Notes: generated by a model not told the origin, from the letters alone. 6,359 bases of DNA from Thermomicrobiales bacterium (GCA_004525275.1 SPCO01000091.1:1-6359); one strand, 5' to 3'; shown: positions 1-6,132, counted from the stretch's first letter. Numbers and translations: made by a program.

Positions 1-213
1 ACCGTGGCTGAGGGGATCGAGACGCCGATCCAGCTGGAGATCGTCCGCGACCTCGGCATCGAGGTGGGCCAGGGTTACCTGCTGGGCCTGCCTTCCGATC
101 GACCCGTCGCTGGATCCATCGATGTTCTGAGCCTTTTGTCAGCGAACGAACTCGCCGCCGCAGTTCCGTTGGCGTCGACCGCGAGCATCCGCGGGCAAGC
201 TACAGCGCTTTGA
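1..213 (+). CDS. EAL-domain c-di-GMP phosphodiesterase, C-terminal fragment
   Basis: The frame is open from the window edge, so this is the 3' end of a longer gene; the GTG at base 4 is an internal valine, not a start. Residues 3-8 read AEGIET, and residues 19-31 read GIEVGQGYLLGLP. Both are hallmark late motifs of EAL domains, which hydrolyse cyclic di-GMP to pGpG in the cytoplasm; the Glu of the AEG(I/V)ET motif belongs to the active-site region. Any GGDEF, PAS or membrane part would lie to the left of the window. After the EAL core there is a tail of about 39 residues, rich in Ala, Ser and Leu, with no domain I recognise. The stop codon lies inside the convergent pntB gene (14-bp overlap). 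The family call is firm; catalytic activity cannot be judged because most active-site residues are outside the window. Confidence 0.9.
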   Translation, partial: TVAEGIETPIQLEIVRDLGIEVGQGYLLGLPSDRPVAGSIDVLSLLSANELAAAVPLASTASIRGQATAL

Positions 214-1636
214 CCGCCGCCGTCAGCGCCGCCAGGCCATCCTTGGCATCGGCAAACAACATGCCCGTCTTCGGGTCGCCATAGAGCTCATTGTCGATCC
301 CCGCATAGCCACGCCCCATCGATCGCTTGATGACCACGATCGACTTCGCGTGGTCGACATCCAGGATTGGCATCCCCGACACCGGCGAGCCTGGACGCCG
401 GGCAGCCGGATTCGTCACGTCGTTGGCGCCGATGACGAGGGCGACGTCGCAGCGATCGAATTCGGGATTGATCTCCTCCATCTCCTTGAGCTGGGGATAG
501 GGAACGTTTGCCTCGGCCAACAGGACGTTCATGTGGCCCGGCATCCGGCCGGCGACCGGGTGGATCGCGTACTTCACGTCGACGCCACGGGCCTCGAGCA
601 GCTCGGCGAGCTCCCGCACGGCGTGTTGTGCCTGGGCGACCGCCAGGCCGTAGCCCGGCACGATGATCACGGATTGGGCGTAGGCCAGCTGGATGGCGAC
701 ATCATCGGGGCCGATCTCGCGGACCGAGGCACCCCCGGCAGCCACCGCGCCTGCCGCCTCATCGCCACCACCAAAACCACCGACCATGATGTTGAGGACA
801 GATCGATTCATGGCGTCGGCCATCAGCTTGGTCAGGATCGCCCCGGACGCACCGACGAGGGCGCCCGAGATGATCAGCACCGGGTTGCCGAGCACGAACC
901 CGGCCATCGCCGCGGCCGTGCCGGTGAACGAGTTGAGCAGGCTGATGACGACCGGCATGTCCGCCCCGCCGATGGGCAGGACCATCGTGATCCCAAAGAT
1001 CAAGCCCGAGAGCACGACGAGCCCAAGGAGCCCAAGGGTCACCGTGCTGTCCAGGTTCAGCGTTCCGGCCGCGCCCAGGATGAGCGTCGCCGTACCCAGC
1101 ACGGCCACGACCGCGAGGGCGATCGTCACGAGCTGTCCGCCGGGCACGTAGATCGGCTTGCCGGCGATCAGGCCCTGGAGCTTGCCGCCCGCGATGAGCG
1201 AGCCCGTGAAGGTCACCGAGCCGATGAGTGCGCCGAGGACGACGAAGATCGTGGTGTCGAGCGGTGCGCCCGAATTCAGCCGGATGAAGTCATCGATGGC
1301 CACCAGCGCGGCCGCTCCGCCACCGACCGCATTGAACAGCGACACCAACTGGGGCATCGCGGTCATCTTTACTGACCGGGCGGTGTACAGACCCGCCCCG
1401 CCGCCGATCAAGAAGCCTACGAAGATGATCGCGAGCGCCGTTCCGCTCAGGCCACCTTCACGGGTGACGAGATAGACGAAGGTGGCCACGACCGCGATGA
1501 CCATCCCGGCCGCGCTCAACTGGTTGCCGCTCCGGCCAGTGGCTGGTGAGTTCATCCGGTGGAGACCCAGCACGAAACAGGACGCGCCCGCCAGCCAGGC
1601 GATATAGACGAAGGTGTAGATCCACTCTGGTGACAT
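200..1636 (-). CDS. pntB: NAD(P) transhydrogenase subunit beta (PntB)
   Basis: 478 residues, close to the usual 460-480. It forms the NADP(H)-binding and main membrane subunit of the proton-translocating transhydrogenase (NADH + NADP+ + H+out to NAD+ + NADPH + H+in). Residues 1 to about 275 form a series of hydrophobic helices (domain II). They include VTFTGS (141-146) and PIGGADMPVV (221-230), with Asp226 and Asn235 matching the conserved channel residues Asp213 and Asn222 of E. coli. A Gly/Ala-rich linker (285-303) leads to domain III. That domain has PGYGLAVAQAQ (327-337), the IHPVAGRMPGHMNVLLAEA stretch (358-376), VIGANDVTNPAA (401-412) and KRSMGRGYAG (437-446), all NADP-binding signatures. 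Asn102 sits where E. coli has the channel His91. The ATG start has GAGGAG 7 bases upstream and lies 15 bp after pntA2. It is the last gene of the operon, ending within the EAL gene. Confidence 0.97.
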   Translation of the reverse strand: MSPEWIYTFVYIAWLAGASCFVLGLHRMNSPATGRSGNQLSAAGMVIAVVATFVYLVTREGGLSGTALAIIFVGFLIGGGAGLYTARSVKMTAMPQLVSLFNAVGGGAAALVAIDDFIRLNSGAPLDTTIFVVLGALIGSVTFTGSLIAGGKLQGLIAGKPIYVPGGQLVTIALAVVAVLGTATLILGAAGTLNLDSTVTLGLLGLVVLSGLIFGITMVLPIGGADMPVVISLLNSFTGTAAAMAGFVLGNPVLIISGALVGASGAILTKLMADAMNRSVLNIMVGGFGGGDEAAGAVAAGGASVREIGPDDVAIQLAYAQSVIIVPGYGLAVAQAQHAVRELAELLEARGVDVKYAIHPVAGRMPGHMNVLLAEANVPYPQLKEMEEINPEFDRCDVALVIGANDVTNPAARRPGSPVSGMPILDVDHAKSIVVIKRSMGRGYAGIDNELYGDPKTGMLFADAKDGLAALTAAVKAL

Positions 1637-1651
1637 CGACCCGCTCCTCGG
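1637..1651 (-). promoter_or_regulatory. pntA2-pntB gap with pntB ribosome binding site
   Basis: On the minus strand this 15-bp gap contains GAGGAG (1649-1644), with a 7-base spacer before the ATG of pntB. It fixes the pntB start, and there is no room for a separate promoter in the gap. Confidence 0.8.
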
Positions 1652-1984
1652 CTAGGCCCCGGGAGCGCCGTCGGCGCTCTCGGTGGTGGCCTTGGGGGCC
1701 GTCGGCTTCTTACGGAACATCTGGAGCATCCGGTCCGTGACGACGTAGCCGCCGACGACGTTCATCGAACCGAAGACCATGGCGATGAAGGCGAGCAGGT
1801 AACTGACCGGGTTGTCTGCTTCCGAGGCGATGATCATGGCGCCCACGATGACGATGCCGTGGATCGAGTTGGCCCCCGACATCAACGGCGTGTGGAGTGT
1901 TGCCGGAACCTTGCTGATGACCTCGAACCCAACGAGGATCGCCAGCGTGAAGATCGCCAGCGAGGTAAGGAGTTCTTGGCTCAC
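1652..1984 (-). CDS. pntA2: NAD(P) transhydrogenase subunit alpha part 2 (PntA2, membrane part)
   Basis: 110 residues, GTG start. This is the small membrane subunit found as a separate protein in split-alpha transhydrogenases (as in Rhodospirillum rubrum and Thermus); it corresponds to the C-terminal membrane part of fused E. coli PntA. Three hydrophobic segments are visible, at about 5-23, 40-54 and 60-80. The family stretch from S24-K25-V26-P27 through LHTPLMSGANSIHG (30-43) is present. His42 lies at the start of the second helix, where Thermus-type enzymes carry a channel histidine. The charged tail from about residue 90 (RKKPTAPK onward) is cytosolic and variable. The GTG overlaps the pntA1 stop as GTGA, and GGAGG (1995-1991 on the minus strand) lies 6 bases upstream, inside pntA1. 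Translation is therefore likely coupled, which would help equal subunit supply. Confidence 0.95.
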   Translation of the reverse strand: MSQELLTSLAIFTLAILVGFEVISKVPATLHTPLMSGANSIHGIVIVGAMIIASEADNPVSYLLAFIAMVFGSMNVVGGYVVTDRMLQMFRKKPTAPKATTESADGAPGA

Positions 1985-3144
1985 GCGGAACCTCCAGCGG
2001 CCGGGGCAGCCGGCTCGAGCAGTTTCTTGACCGGCTCGGACAGGATCTGGCCACCCTGGCTGATCACCGTGGACTTCGTGACCTCGTCATCGAAATCGAG
2101 ATTGAGGGCGCCGTCCTTGACCATCCCGAGCAGCAGCGCGGAGATGTTCCGGGCGTAGAACGCCGATGCGCCGGCCGGCATGGAAGCCGGCAGGTTATCC
2201 GGGGCGATGATCGAGACGCCGTTGGCGGACTCGATGGTCTCTCCCGCCTGGGACAACTCGACGTTACCCCCGAGCGCGGACGCGGCCATGTCCACGATCA
2301 CGGACCCGGACTTCATCTTGCCGACGGCTTCCGCGGTCACGAGGACGGGTGGCTTGCGTCCCGGTACCTGGGCCGTGGTGATCACGATGTCCATCCCGCC
2401 GATGACTTCGTTGAGTTCGGCTTGCTGGGCGGACCGCTCCTCAGGGGTCAGCTCCCGGGCGTAGCCGCCGGCACCAGTGGCGTCGATCGTCGTCTTCAGC
2501 TTCACGAACTGGGCGCCCAGGCTCTCAGCCTGCTCACGGGTTTCCGGCCGGACGTCGTAGGCCCTGACCACGGCCCCGAGGCGCCGGGCGGTGCCGATCG
2601 CCTGCAACCCGGCGACGCCGATCCCGAGGATCAGCACGTTGGCCGGCTTGGCCGTGCCGGCCGCGGTCGTCAGGAGCGGGAAGTAGCGGCCGTAGGCGTT
2701 GGCAGCGATGAGGACCGCCTTGTAGCCACCGACGTTCGCCTGCGATGACAGGGCGTCCATCGTCTGGGCTCGTGACAGCGTCCTCGGGATCGCATCCAGG
2801 CTGATGGCTGTCACGCCACGATCGGCGAGCGCCTTTGCGGTGGTCGGATCGATGAGCGGAGCAAGCAGGCCCAGCAGCGCCTGACCGGACCGCAGGTTCG
2901 CGATCTCGGTGGCAGATGGCTTGGCGACTCGCAGGATCGCGTCGGCATCGGCGTACAGCGCCTCGGTCGCGACGATGGTCGCGCCGGCTTCCTCGTAGGA
3001 GGCGTCGGGGATCGCCGCGCCTGCGCCGGCACCGCGTTCCACCAGGATCTCCAACCCGGCAGCCTTGAGCTTGCCGAGCACTTCGGGTACCAGGGCGACG
3101 CGCCGCTCTCCGGGCGCGGACTCCTTGGCGACGCCGACCTTCAT
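1981..3144 (-). CDS. pntA1: NAD(P) transhydrogenase subunit alpha part 1 (PntA1, NAD-binding)
   Basis: 387 residues from the ATG at 3144. It is the peripheral NAD(H)-binding domain I, which dimerises and passes hydride to NADP+ on PntB. The N-terminus MKVGVAKE followed by GERRVALVPE (12-21) is typical of the alanine dehydrogenase/PNT fold. RTLSRAQTMDALSSQANVGG (121-140) is the conserved loop that contacts nicotinamide (Arg125, Gln127, Asp130, Gln135). GIGVAGL (174-180) is the GxGxxG Rossmann turn, and Asp197 at the end of the next strand (YDVRP) fits NAD rather than NADP preference. DNLPASMP (316-323) is another family motif. The frame stays open upstream to 3342, but those extra 66 codons are unlike the family and the ATG at 3144 has AAGGTGG 5 bases ahead, so the longer start is rejected. 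It is the first gene of the operon, overlapping pntA2 by 4 bp. Confidence 0.96.
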   Translation of the reverse strand: MKVGVAKESAPGERRVALVPEVLGKLKAAGLEILVERGAGAGAAIPDASYEEAGATIVATEALYADADAILRVAKPSATEIANLRSGQALLGLLAPLIDPTTAKALADRGVTAISLDAIPRTLSRAQTMDALSSQANVGGYKAVLIAANAYGRYFPLLTTAAGTAKPANVLILGIGVAGLQAIGTARRLGAVVRAYDVRPETREQAESLGAQFVKLKTTIDATGAGGYARELTPEERSAQQAELNEVIGGMDIVITTAQVPGRKPPVLVTAEAVGKMKSGSVIVDMAASALGGNVELSQAGETIESANGVSIIAPDNLPASMPAGASAFYARNISALLLGMVKDGALNLDFDDEVTKSTVISQGGQILSEPVKKLLEPAAPAAGGSA

Positions 3145-3370
3145 GGGCACCACCTTGACTCGTGGGTCGGTACGGACCGCGGACGGGCGAGTCCACGGGG
3201 AAACGTGTGTGGTCGGTCGAAAGGATAGCGCCTGAGCGCTCCGGCTGCCGCCGCACCCGGGTTGCGAATGGGTGTCGGATGCGATTTGGGCGCACCCCCG
3301 CACCGCTGGACGGAAGGGCTGGGACCTCAGCGCGGTCGACACGTCGACGGCTGTCGCGCAGACTTAGGCG
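3145..3370. promoter_or_regulatory. Divergent intergenic region, pnt operon / VOC pair
   Basis: This 226-bp spacer must hold the control elements of the pnt operon (leftward) and probably of the VOC genes (rightward). Leftward, the best -10-like hexamer is TATCCT (3227-3222 on the minus strand), which would give a leader of about 70 bases; no good -35 lies 16-18 bases before it. A short inverted repeat, AGCGC-CTGA-GCGCT (3227-3240), abuts that hexamer. Rightward, two GTCGAC palindromes lie 2 bases apart (3335-3340 and 3343-3348), 23-36 bases before the VOC start. I see no convincing sigma70 promoter for the VOC pair. All sites are weak pattern matches. Confidence 0.35.
3150..3156 (-). promoter_or_regulatory. 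pntA1 ribosome binding site
   Basis: On the minus strand the sequence reads AAGGTGG, then 5 bases (TGCCC), then ATG. This decides the pntA1 start at 3144 against in-frame starts further upstream. The same heptamer with the same spacing precedes the SIMPL gene. Confidence 0.8.
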
Positions 3371-3850
3371 GTGAGCATCCCGGTCTCGAGACTCAATCAC
3401 GCCGTCCTGTTCGTTCGTGACGCGACGGCGTCGGCTGAGTTCTATGGCCGGGTCTTCGGGTTCGAGATCGTTGCCAACGAACGAGGTGGGCGGGCGATCT
3501 TCATGCGCGCGCCGGGCGGGGACAATCACCACGATCTCGGACTGTTCACAGTCGGTCCGGACGCGCCGCGCGCGGGCAGGGGCTCGGTCGGGCTGTACCA
3601 CCTGGCCTGGGAGGTTCCGAGGATCGAGGACCTGGCCGACGCCGCGCGCGTCCTGAGCGAGGCGCACGCCCTTGGTGGGGCATCGGATCACGTCGTGTCG
3701 AAATCGCTCTATGGCTCCGACCCCGACGGCAACGAATTCGAGATCATGTGGCGCGTCCCGCGCGATGCATGGGGTGAGAGCGAAGCGCACGCGGCGATCC
3801 TGCCCCTCGACCTCGCCGCGGAGGTCCGAAAGTGGGGGACCGGAAGGTAG
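3371..3850 (+). CDS. VOC-family protein, extradiol dioxygenase-like
   Basis: 159 residues with one vicinal oxygen chelate module pair. RLNHAVLFVRD (7-17) followed by FYGRVFGFE (24-32) is the first beta-alpha-beta-beta-beta unit. GLYHLAWEV (74-82) opens the second unit, and YGSDPDGNEFEIMW (114-127) closes it. His10, His77 and Glu124 fit the 2-His-1-carboxylate metal triad of type I extradiol dioxygenases and related VOC enzymes. DNHHDLGLF (51-59) is also typical of the catechol 2,3-dioxygenase-like group. The substrate is unknown; glyoxalase-type or antibiotic-resistance VOC functions are alternatives. The start is GTG at 3371. An in-frame TAG at 3365-3367 rules out any start further upstream, and no other start precedes the domain. 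The Shine-Dalgarno is poor (only AGG, 2 bases away), so initiation may be weak. It overlaps the next VOC gene by 19 bp. Confidence 0.9.
   Translation: MSIPVSRLNHAVLFVRDATASAEFYGRVFGFEIVANERGGRAIFMRAPGGDNHHDLGLFTVGPDAPRAGRGSVGLYHLAWEVPRIEDLADAARVLSEAHALGGASDHVVSKSLYGSDPDGNEFEIMWRVPRDAWGESEAHAAILPLDLAAEVRKWGTGR
3821..3825 (+). promoter_or_regulatory. Ribosome binding site for second VOC gene
   Basis: GAGGT, 6 bases before the GTG at 3832 and inside the first VOC gene. It favours this start over the in-frame GTG at 3859 and over the ATG at 3874, where the purine run GAGGGG abuts the start codon. Confidence 0.5.
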
Positions 3851-4260
3851 CCGAGTCGGTGCCAGTCGAGGGGATGGAATTGACCCACATCCTCGTCGTC
3901 CACGAGATCGACCGAGCCCGCACGTTCTACCGCGATGTCCTCGGCGCGGAGGTCCACCGCGAATACGGCGGGACCTCCTGCGTCCTGCGCGCCTTCGGTA
4001 CCTGGCTGTTACTCGTGACCGGTGGCGGACCGACCGAAGACAAACCGACGGTCACCTTCGAAGCGCCTGCCGATATCGACACCGTCAGCCACGCCATGAC
4101 CATCCGGGTCCCCGACTGTCGAGCCGCCCATCAGACCCTCACCGGGCGAGGCGCGACGTTTCTAACGGCGCCGGTCGAGTCCGATTGGGAGATCCGCGCG
4201 TTCTTCCGCGACCCGGATGGTCACCTGATCGAGATCAGCGAGGCGAAAGCCCAGCCTTGA
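3832..4260 (+). CDS. VOC-family protein, glyoxalase/bleomycin-resistance-like
   Basis: 142 residues from GTG 3832; 128 residues if the ATG at 3874 is used, which starts just before the domain. MELTHILVVHEIDRARTFY (15-33) with RDVLGAEV (34-41) is the first VOC unit. HAMTIRVPD (87-95) and FFRDPDGHLIEI (124-135) are the second unit. His19 and Glu134 sit at usual metal positions. His87 is near the expected third ligand, but its register against the first VOC gene is off by one, so metal binding is less certain here. The overlap and likely translational coupling with the first VOC gene suggest co-expression, perhaps of partner subunits or consecutive steps. No substrate can be read from the sequence. 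The gene ends 15 bp before the convergent SIMPL gene. Confidence 0.87.
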   Translation: MGDRKVAESVPVEGMELTHILVVHEIDRARTFYRDVLGAEVHREYGGTSCVLRAFGTWLLLVTGGGPTEDKPTVTFEAPADIDTVSHAMTIRVPDCRAAHQTLTGRGATFLTAPVESDWEIRAFFRDPDGHLIEISEAKAQP

Positions 4261-4275
4261 TCGGGGCGATCCCGC

Positions 4276-5016
4276 TCAGTTGATCTCGAAGACCACCGTG
4301 ACATTCGCATTCAGATCCTGCGTACCCGGCTCGACCGGTGTAGCCAGATCGCTGGCGGCGCCCAACCGCATCTCGCCGGATCCGTAGTAGATCGGCCAGT
4401 TCTGGGTCGCGTCCGTGATGGAGATCACCGTCCCCAGGGAGACCTTGGCGGCGTCCGCGAGTGCCTGCGCGCTCACCCGAGCAGCGCTGACGGCATCGGC
4501 TCGTGCGTCGTTCATGGCCTTCGCCGGGTCACTCACCTCGAATGAGATCCCGTTCACATTTGTCGCGCCGGCGGCGGTCGCGCCGTCCACGACATCGCCG
4601 GCCTTGTCAAGATCGCGCACGGTGATCTGGACCTGCTCGCTGATCTGATATCCGACGACCCGTCGGTCCGAACCCACCGCGTACTGCGGATACAGGCTCA
4701 GGTTGGTCGTCTTGATATCGGCATCGGCGATGCCCAGTGCCTTGAGCCGCGCGATGATCTGGTTCATCGACTGGGCCGCGGTCGCCCGGGCTGCCTTGAC
4801 CGTCGGCTTGGAGACGGTCACACCGAGGTAGACGCGAGCGATATCGGGGACCACGGTGACGGTACCGGTAGCGGACACGGTGATAGCGTGCGTGGCCGGA
4901 TCGGATGGGTCGGTCGGTGCGCCGCTGACCGGGCCAGAACGAACGGAGAGCGCGGCAACGGCCACGATGAGGGCACCGAGCGCCATGGCGCCAAGCGCGC
5001 GAACTGTTTGCGACAT
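4276..5016 (-). CDS. SIMPL (DUF541) domain exported protein
   Basis: 246 residues from the ATG at 5016, which has AAGGTGG 5 bases upstream; the frame continues to an ATG at 5103, but that would bury the signal peptide. Residues 1-32 look like a signal peptide or membrane anchor: Arg6, then a hydrophobic run at about 8-24 and a small-residue region (GPVSGAP) fitting cleavage near 32. No lipobox cysteine is visible. The SIMPL domain covers about 44-245. It begins with ITVSATGTVTVVPDIA (45-60), continues through LGIADADIKTTNLSLYPQY (94-112) and GYQISEQVQITVRDL (122-136), and includes GATNVNGISFEVSD (150-163) and a long Ala-rich helix (165-192). Proteins of this family lie outside the cytoplasmic membrane; some, such as E. 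coli YggE, are linked to oxidative stress, and mouse SIMPL to signalling, but the biochemical function is unknown. It is divergently transcribed from the LLM gene. Confidence 0.9.
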   Translation of the reverse strand: MSQTVRALGAMALGALIVAVAALSVRSGPVSGAPTDPSDPATHAITVSATGTVTVVPDIARVYLGVTVSKPTVKAARATAAQSMNQIIARLKALGIADADIKTTNLSLYPQYAVGSDRRVVGYQISEQVQITVRDLDKAGDVVDGATAAGATNVNGISFEVSDPAKAMNDARADAVSAARVSAQALADAAKVSLGTVISITDATQNWPIYYGSGEMRLGAASDLATPVEPGTQDLNANVTVVFEIN

Positions 5017-5021
5017 TGGGT

Positions 5022-5028
5022 CCACCTT
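5022..5028 (-). promoter_or_regulatory. SIMPL gene ribosome binding site
   Basis: The minus strand reads AAGGTGG, 5 bases (ACCCA), then ATG at 5016. It supports the start that places the hydrophobic segment at the N-terminus as a signal peptide. Confidence 0.75.
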
Positions 5029-5161
5029 CGCTGGATCACCGCCCGCGATTGGAGGGACGGCCGTACCGAGGAGACGACGGTGATTGGTTTTGAGTTCCGC
5101 CACAGCCTTCTGCTACGGTTCCACGGACGGCGTCGCATGACGCCCCGTTCGGCGTCGCCCT

Positions 5162-5167
5162 GGAGAG
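5162..5167 (+). promoter_or_regulatory. LLM oxidoreductase ribosome binding site
   Basis: GGAGAG, 5 bases ahead of the ATG at 5173. It marks the start at MKIGLYIR although the frame is open back to 4888, which would run antisense through the SIMPL signal peptide. Confidence 0.75.
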
Positions 5168-5172
5168 CGTGG

Positions 5173-6090
5173 ATGAAGATCGGCCTGTACATCCGCCTCT
5201 TTGGTCGGCCGGGGATGGAGCCAGCACCGCCGAGCTGGCGATCGATCCGGGGTGAGGCCCTTGCCGCGGAGGCCGCCGGCTTTGACCTCGTCGTGCTCGA
5301 GGACGCGCTGCTCTATCCGGACGACGACGGGAATCTGGGACTGTGGGATGCGGTGTCGGTCGCAGCGGGTATCGCGTCGGCCACGGAGACGATCGGCATC
5401 GGCCATGCGGTCATCAACAACCCGTACCGGCACCCGGCCCTGGTGGCGCGGATCGCAGCGACCCTCGATGAGATTTCCATCGGGCGGTACACGCTTGGTA
5501 TCGGGTTAGGCAACACGCCCGACGACTACCCCCGATTCGGGATCGATGCCGACCGCCGATATTCGCGATTTGCCGAGGCGATCCAGATCATCTCCTCACT
5601 CCTGCGCACGGGACGGGCGTCCTTCGAGGGCGAGTTCTACCACGCGCCGGCGGCCGAACTGATCCTGCGCGGCCCCCGCCCGGGGGGCCCGCCGATCGCG
5701 ATCGCCGGCGGGAAACCGAAGATGCTCCGGCTCGCGGCACGCTTCGCCGACGAGTGGAACTGGTGGACGTCGGAATCCGCCGGGGCCACCCACTTGCAGG
5801 CGCTTGGCGAAGAAGTCGATCGTGCATGCGAAGAAGTCGATCGCGATCCCGCCACGCTCCGTCGCTCCGTGGATCTCTTTTCGGTGGCGACTCCCGGCAC
5901 GCCGGCGGCCTCGTCCCCCGAGGCCCTCCAGCTCGGCGGCTCACCGGACCAGATGGCCGATTCGATCCTGGCATATGGCGCGCTTGGGTTCGACGAGGTG
6001 CGCTGCGACCTGAAGGTCAGCCCGGATGCGTCCAGGCCAGAGGCCATTGCCTGGATGGCCGACGTCGTCGCGCGAGTCCACGCCGGCTGA
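5173..6090 (+). CDS. LLM-class flavin/F420-dependent oxidoreductase
   Basis: 305 residues, a usual length for the bacterial luciferase-like monooxygenase family (TIM-barrel, cytosolic). The start MKIGLYIR is the first barrel strand. EALAAEAAGFDLVVLED (28-44) is the typical second strand. INNPYRHPALVARIAATLDE (81-100), ISIGRYTLGIGLG (101-113) and PIAIAGGKPKMLRLAARFAD (174-193) are family motifs. The last one, near the cofactor phosphate, is common in coenzyme F420-dependent members, but FMN use cannot be excluded by eye. Such enzymes transfer hydride to, or oxidise, small organic substrates; the substrate here is unknown. A 7-residue tandem repeat, EEVDRAC then EEVDRDP (213-226), is encoded by an almost exact 21-bp DNA repeat in the helical region. 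The gene has its own likely promoter (5090-5119) and ends 42 bp before the convergent right-edge ORF. Confidence 0.92.
   Translation: MKIGLYIRLFGRPGMEPAPPSWRSIRGEALAAEAAGFDLVVLEDALLYPDDDGNLGLWDAVSVAAGIASATETIGIGHAVINNPYRHPALVARIAATLDEISIGRYTLGIGLGNTPDDYPRFGIDADRRYSRFAEAIQIISSLLRTGRASFEGEFYHAPAAELILRGPRPGGPPIAIAGGKPKMLRLAARFADEWNWWTSESAGATHLQALGEEVDRACEEVDRDPATLRRSVDLFSVATPGTPAASSPEALQLGGSPDQMADSILAYGALGFDEVRCDLKVSPDASRPEAIAWMADVVARVHAG
5807..5843 (+). repeat. Two-copy 21-bp tandem repeat inside the LLM gene
   Basis: The 16-mer GCGAAGAAGTCGATCG occurs at 5807-5822 and again at 5828-5843, a period of 21 bp that keeps the frame and duplicates the heptapeptide core EEVDR. It looks like a recent small in-frame duplication on the surface helix. 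Confidence 0.85.
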
Positions 6091-6105
6091 TCCGAGGACC
6101 AGGTC

Positions 6106-6115
6106 GGAACGTTCC
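6106..6115. repeat. 10-bp perfect palindrome in convergent gap
   Basis: GGAACGTTCC is a perfect palindrome 16 bases after the LLM stop codon. It has no loop and no T-run, so it is not a standard Rho-independent terminator; it could be a protein-binding site or chance. Confidence 0.3.
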
Positions 6116-6132
6116 TGCCGAGGAAGACACGA

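Larger units (their letters stand above)
5017..5172. promoter_or_regulatory. Divergent promoter region, SIMPL / LLM oxidoreductase
   Basis: This 156-bp spacer serves two divergent genes. Rightward, TTGAGT (5090-5095), an 18-base spacer and the extended -10 element TGC-TACGGT (5111-5119) form the best sigma70-type candidate, giving a leader of about 45 bases for the LLM gene. Leftward, the minus strand carries GGAAC (5098-5094), with GTC 15 bases and again 18 bases downstream (5078-5076 and 5075-5073). This is an arrangement resembling ECF sigma-factor promoters. The two candidates overlap, so they could not be used at the same time. These are pattern matches only. Confidence 0.35.

Noticed and set aside
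350..1375. A 341-codon open frame on the plus strand across pntB
   Set aside because: It is antisense to a certain pntB, and its translation is His/Asp/Arg-rich with no domain, as expected from codon bias in GC-rich DNA.
3145..3342. 66-residue N-terminal extension of PntA1
   Set aside because: The family begins at MKVGVAKE, there is a good ribosome binding site directly before that ATG, and the extension is low in protein character.
2534..3790. A 418-codon minus-strand open frame spanning part of pntA1, the spacer and the first VOC gene
   Set aside because: It is out of frame with pntA1 and antisense to a clear VOC domain; its composition is Arg/Pro-rich and matches no family.
3672..4283. 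A 203-codon plus-strand open frame bridging both VOC genes
   Set aside because: It is a shifted-frame shadow rich in Arg and Pro; both real VOC frames carry full domain motifs.
5017..5103. 29-residue N-terminal extension of the SIMPL protein
   Set aside because: The shorter start has a strong ribosome binding site and puts the signal peptide at the N-terminus.
4888..5172. 95-codon N-terminal extension of the LLM oxidoreductase
   Set aside because: It would run antisense through the SIMPL signal peptide; the barrel starts at MKIGLYIR with GGAGAG 5 bases before it.
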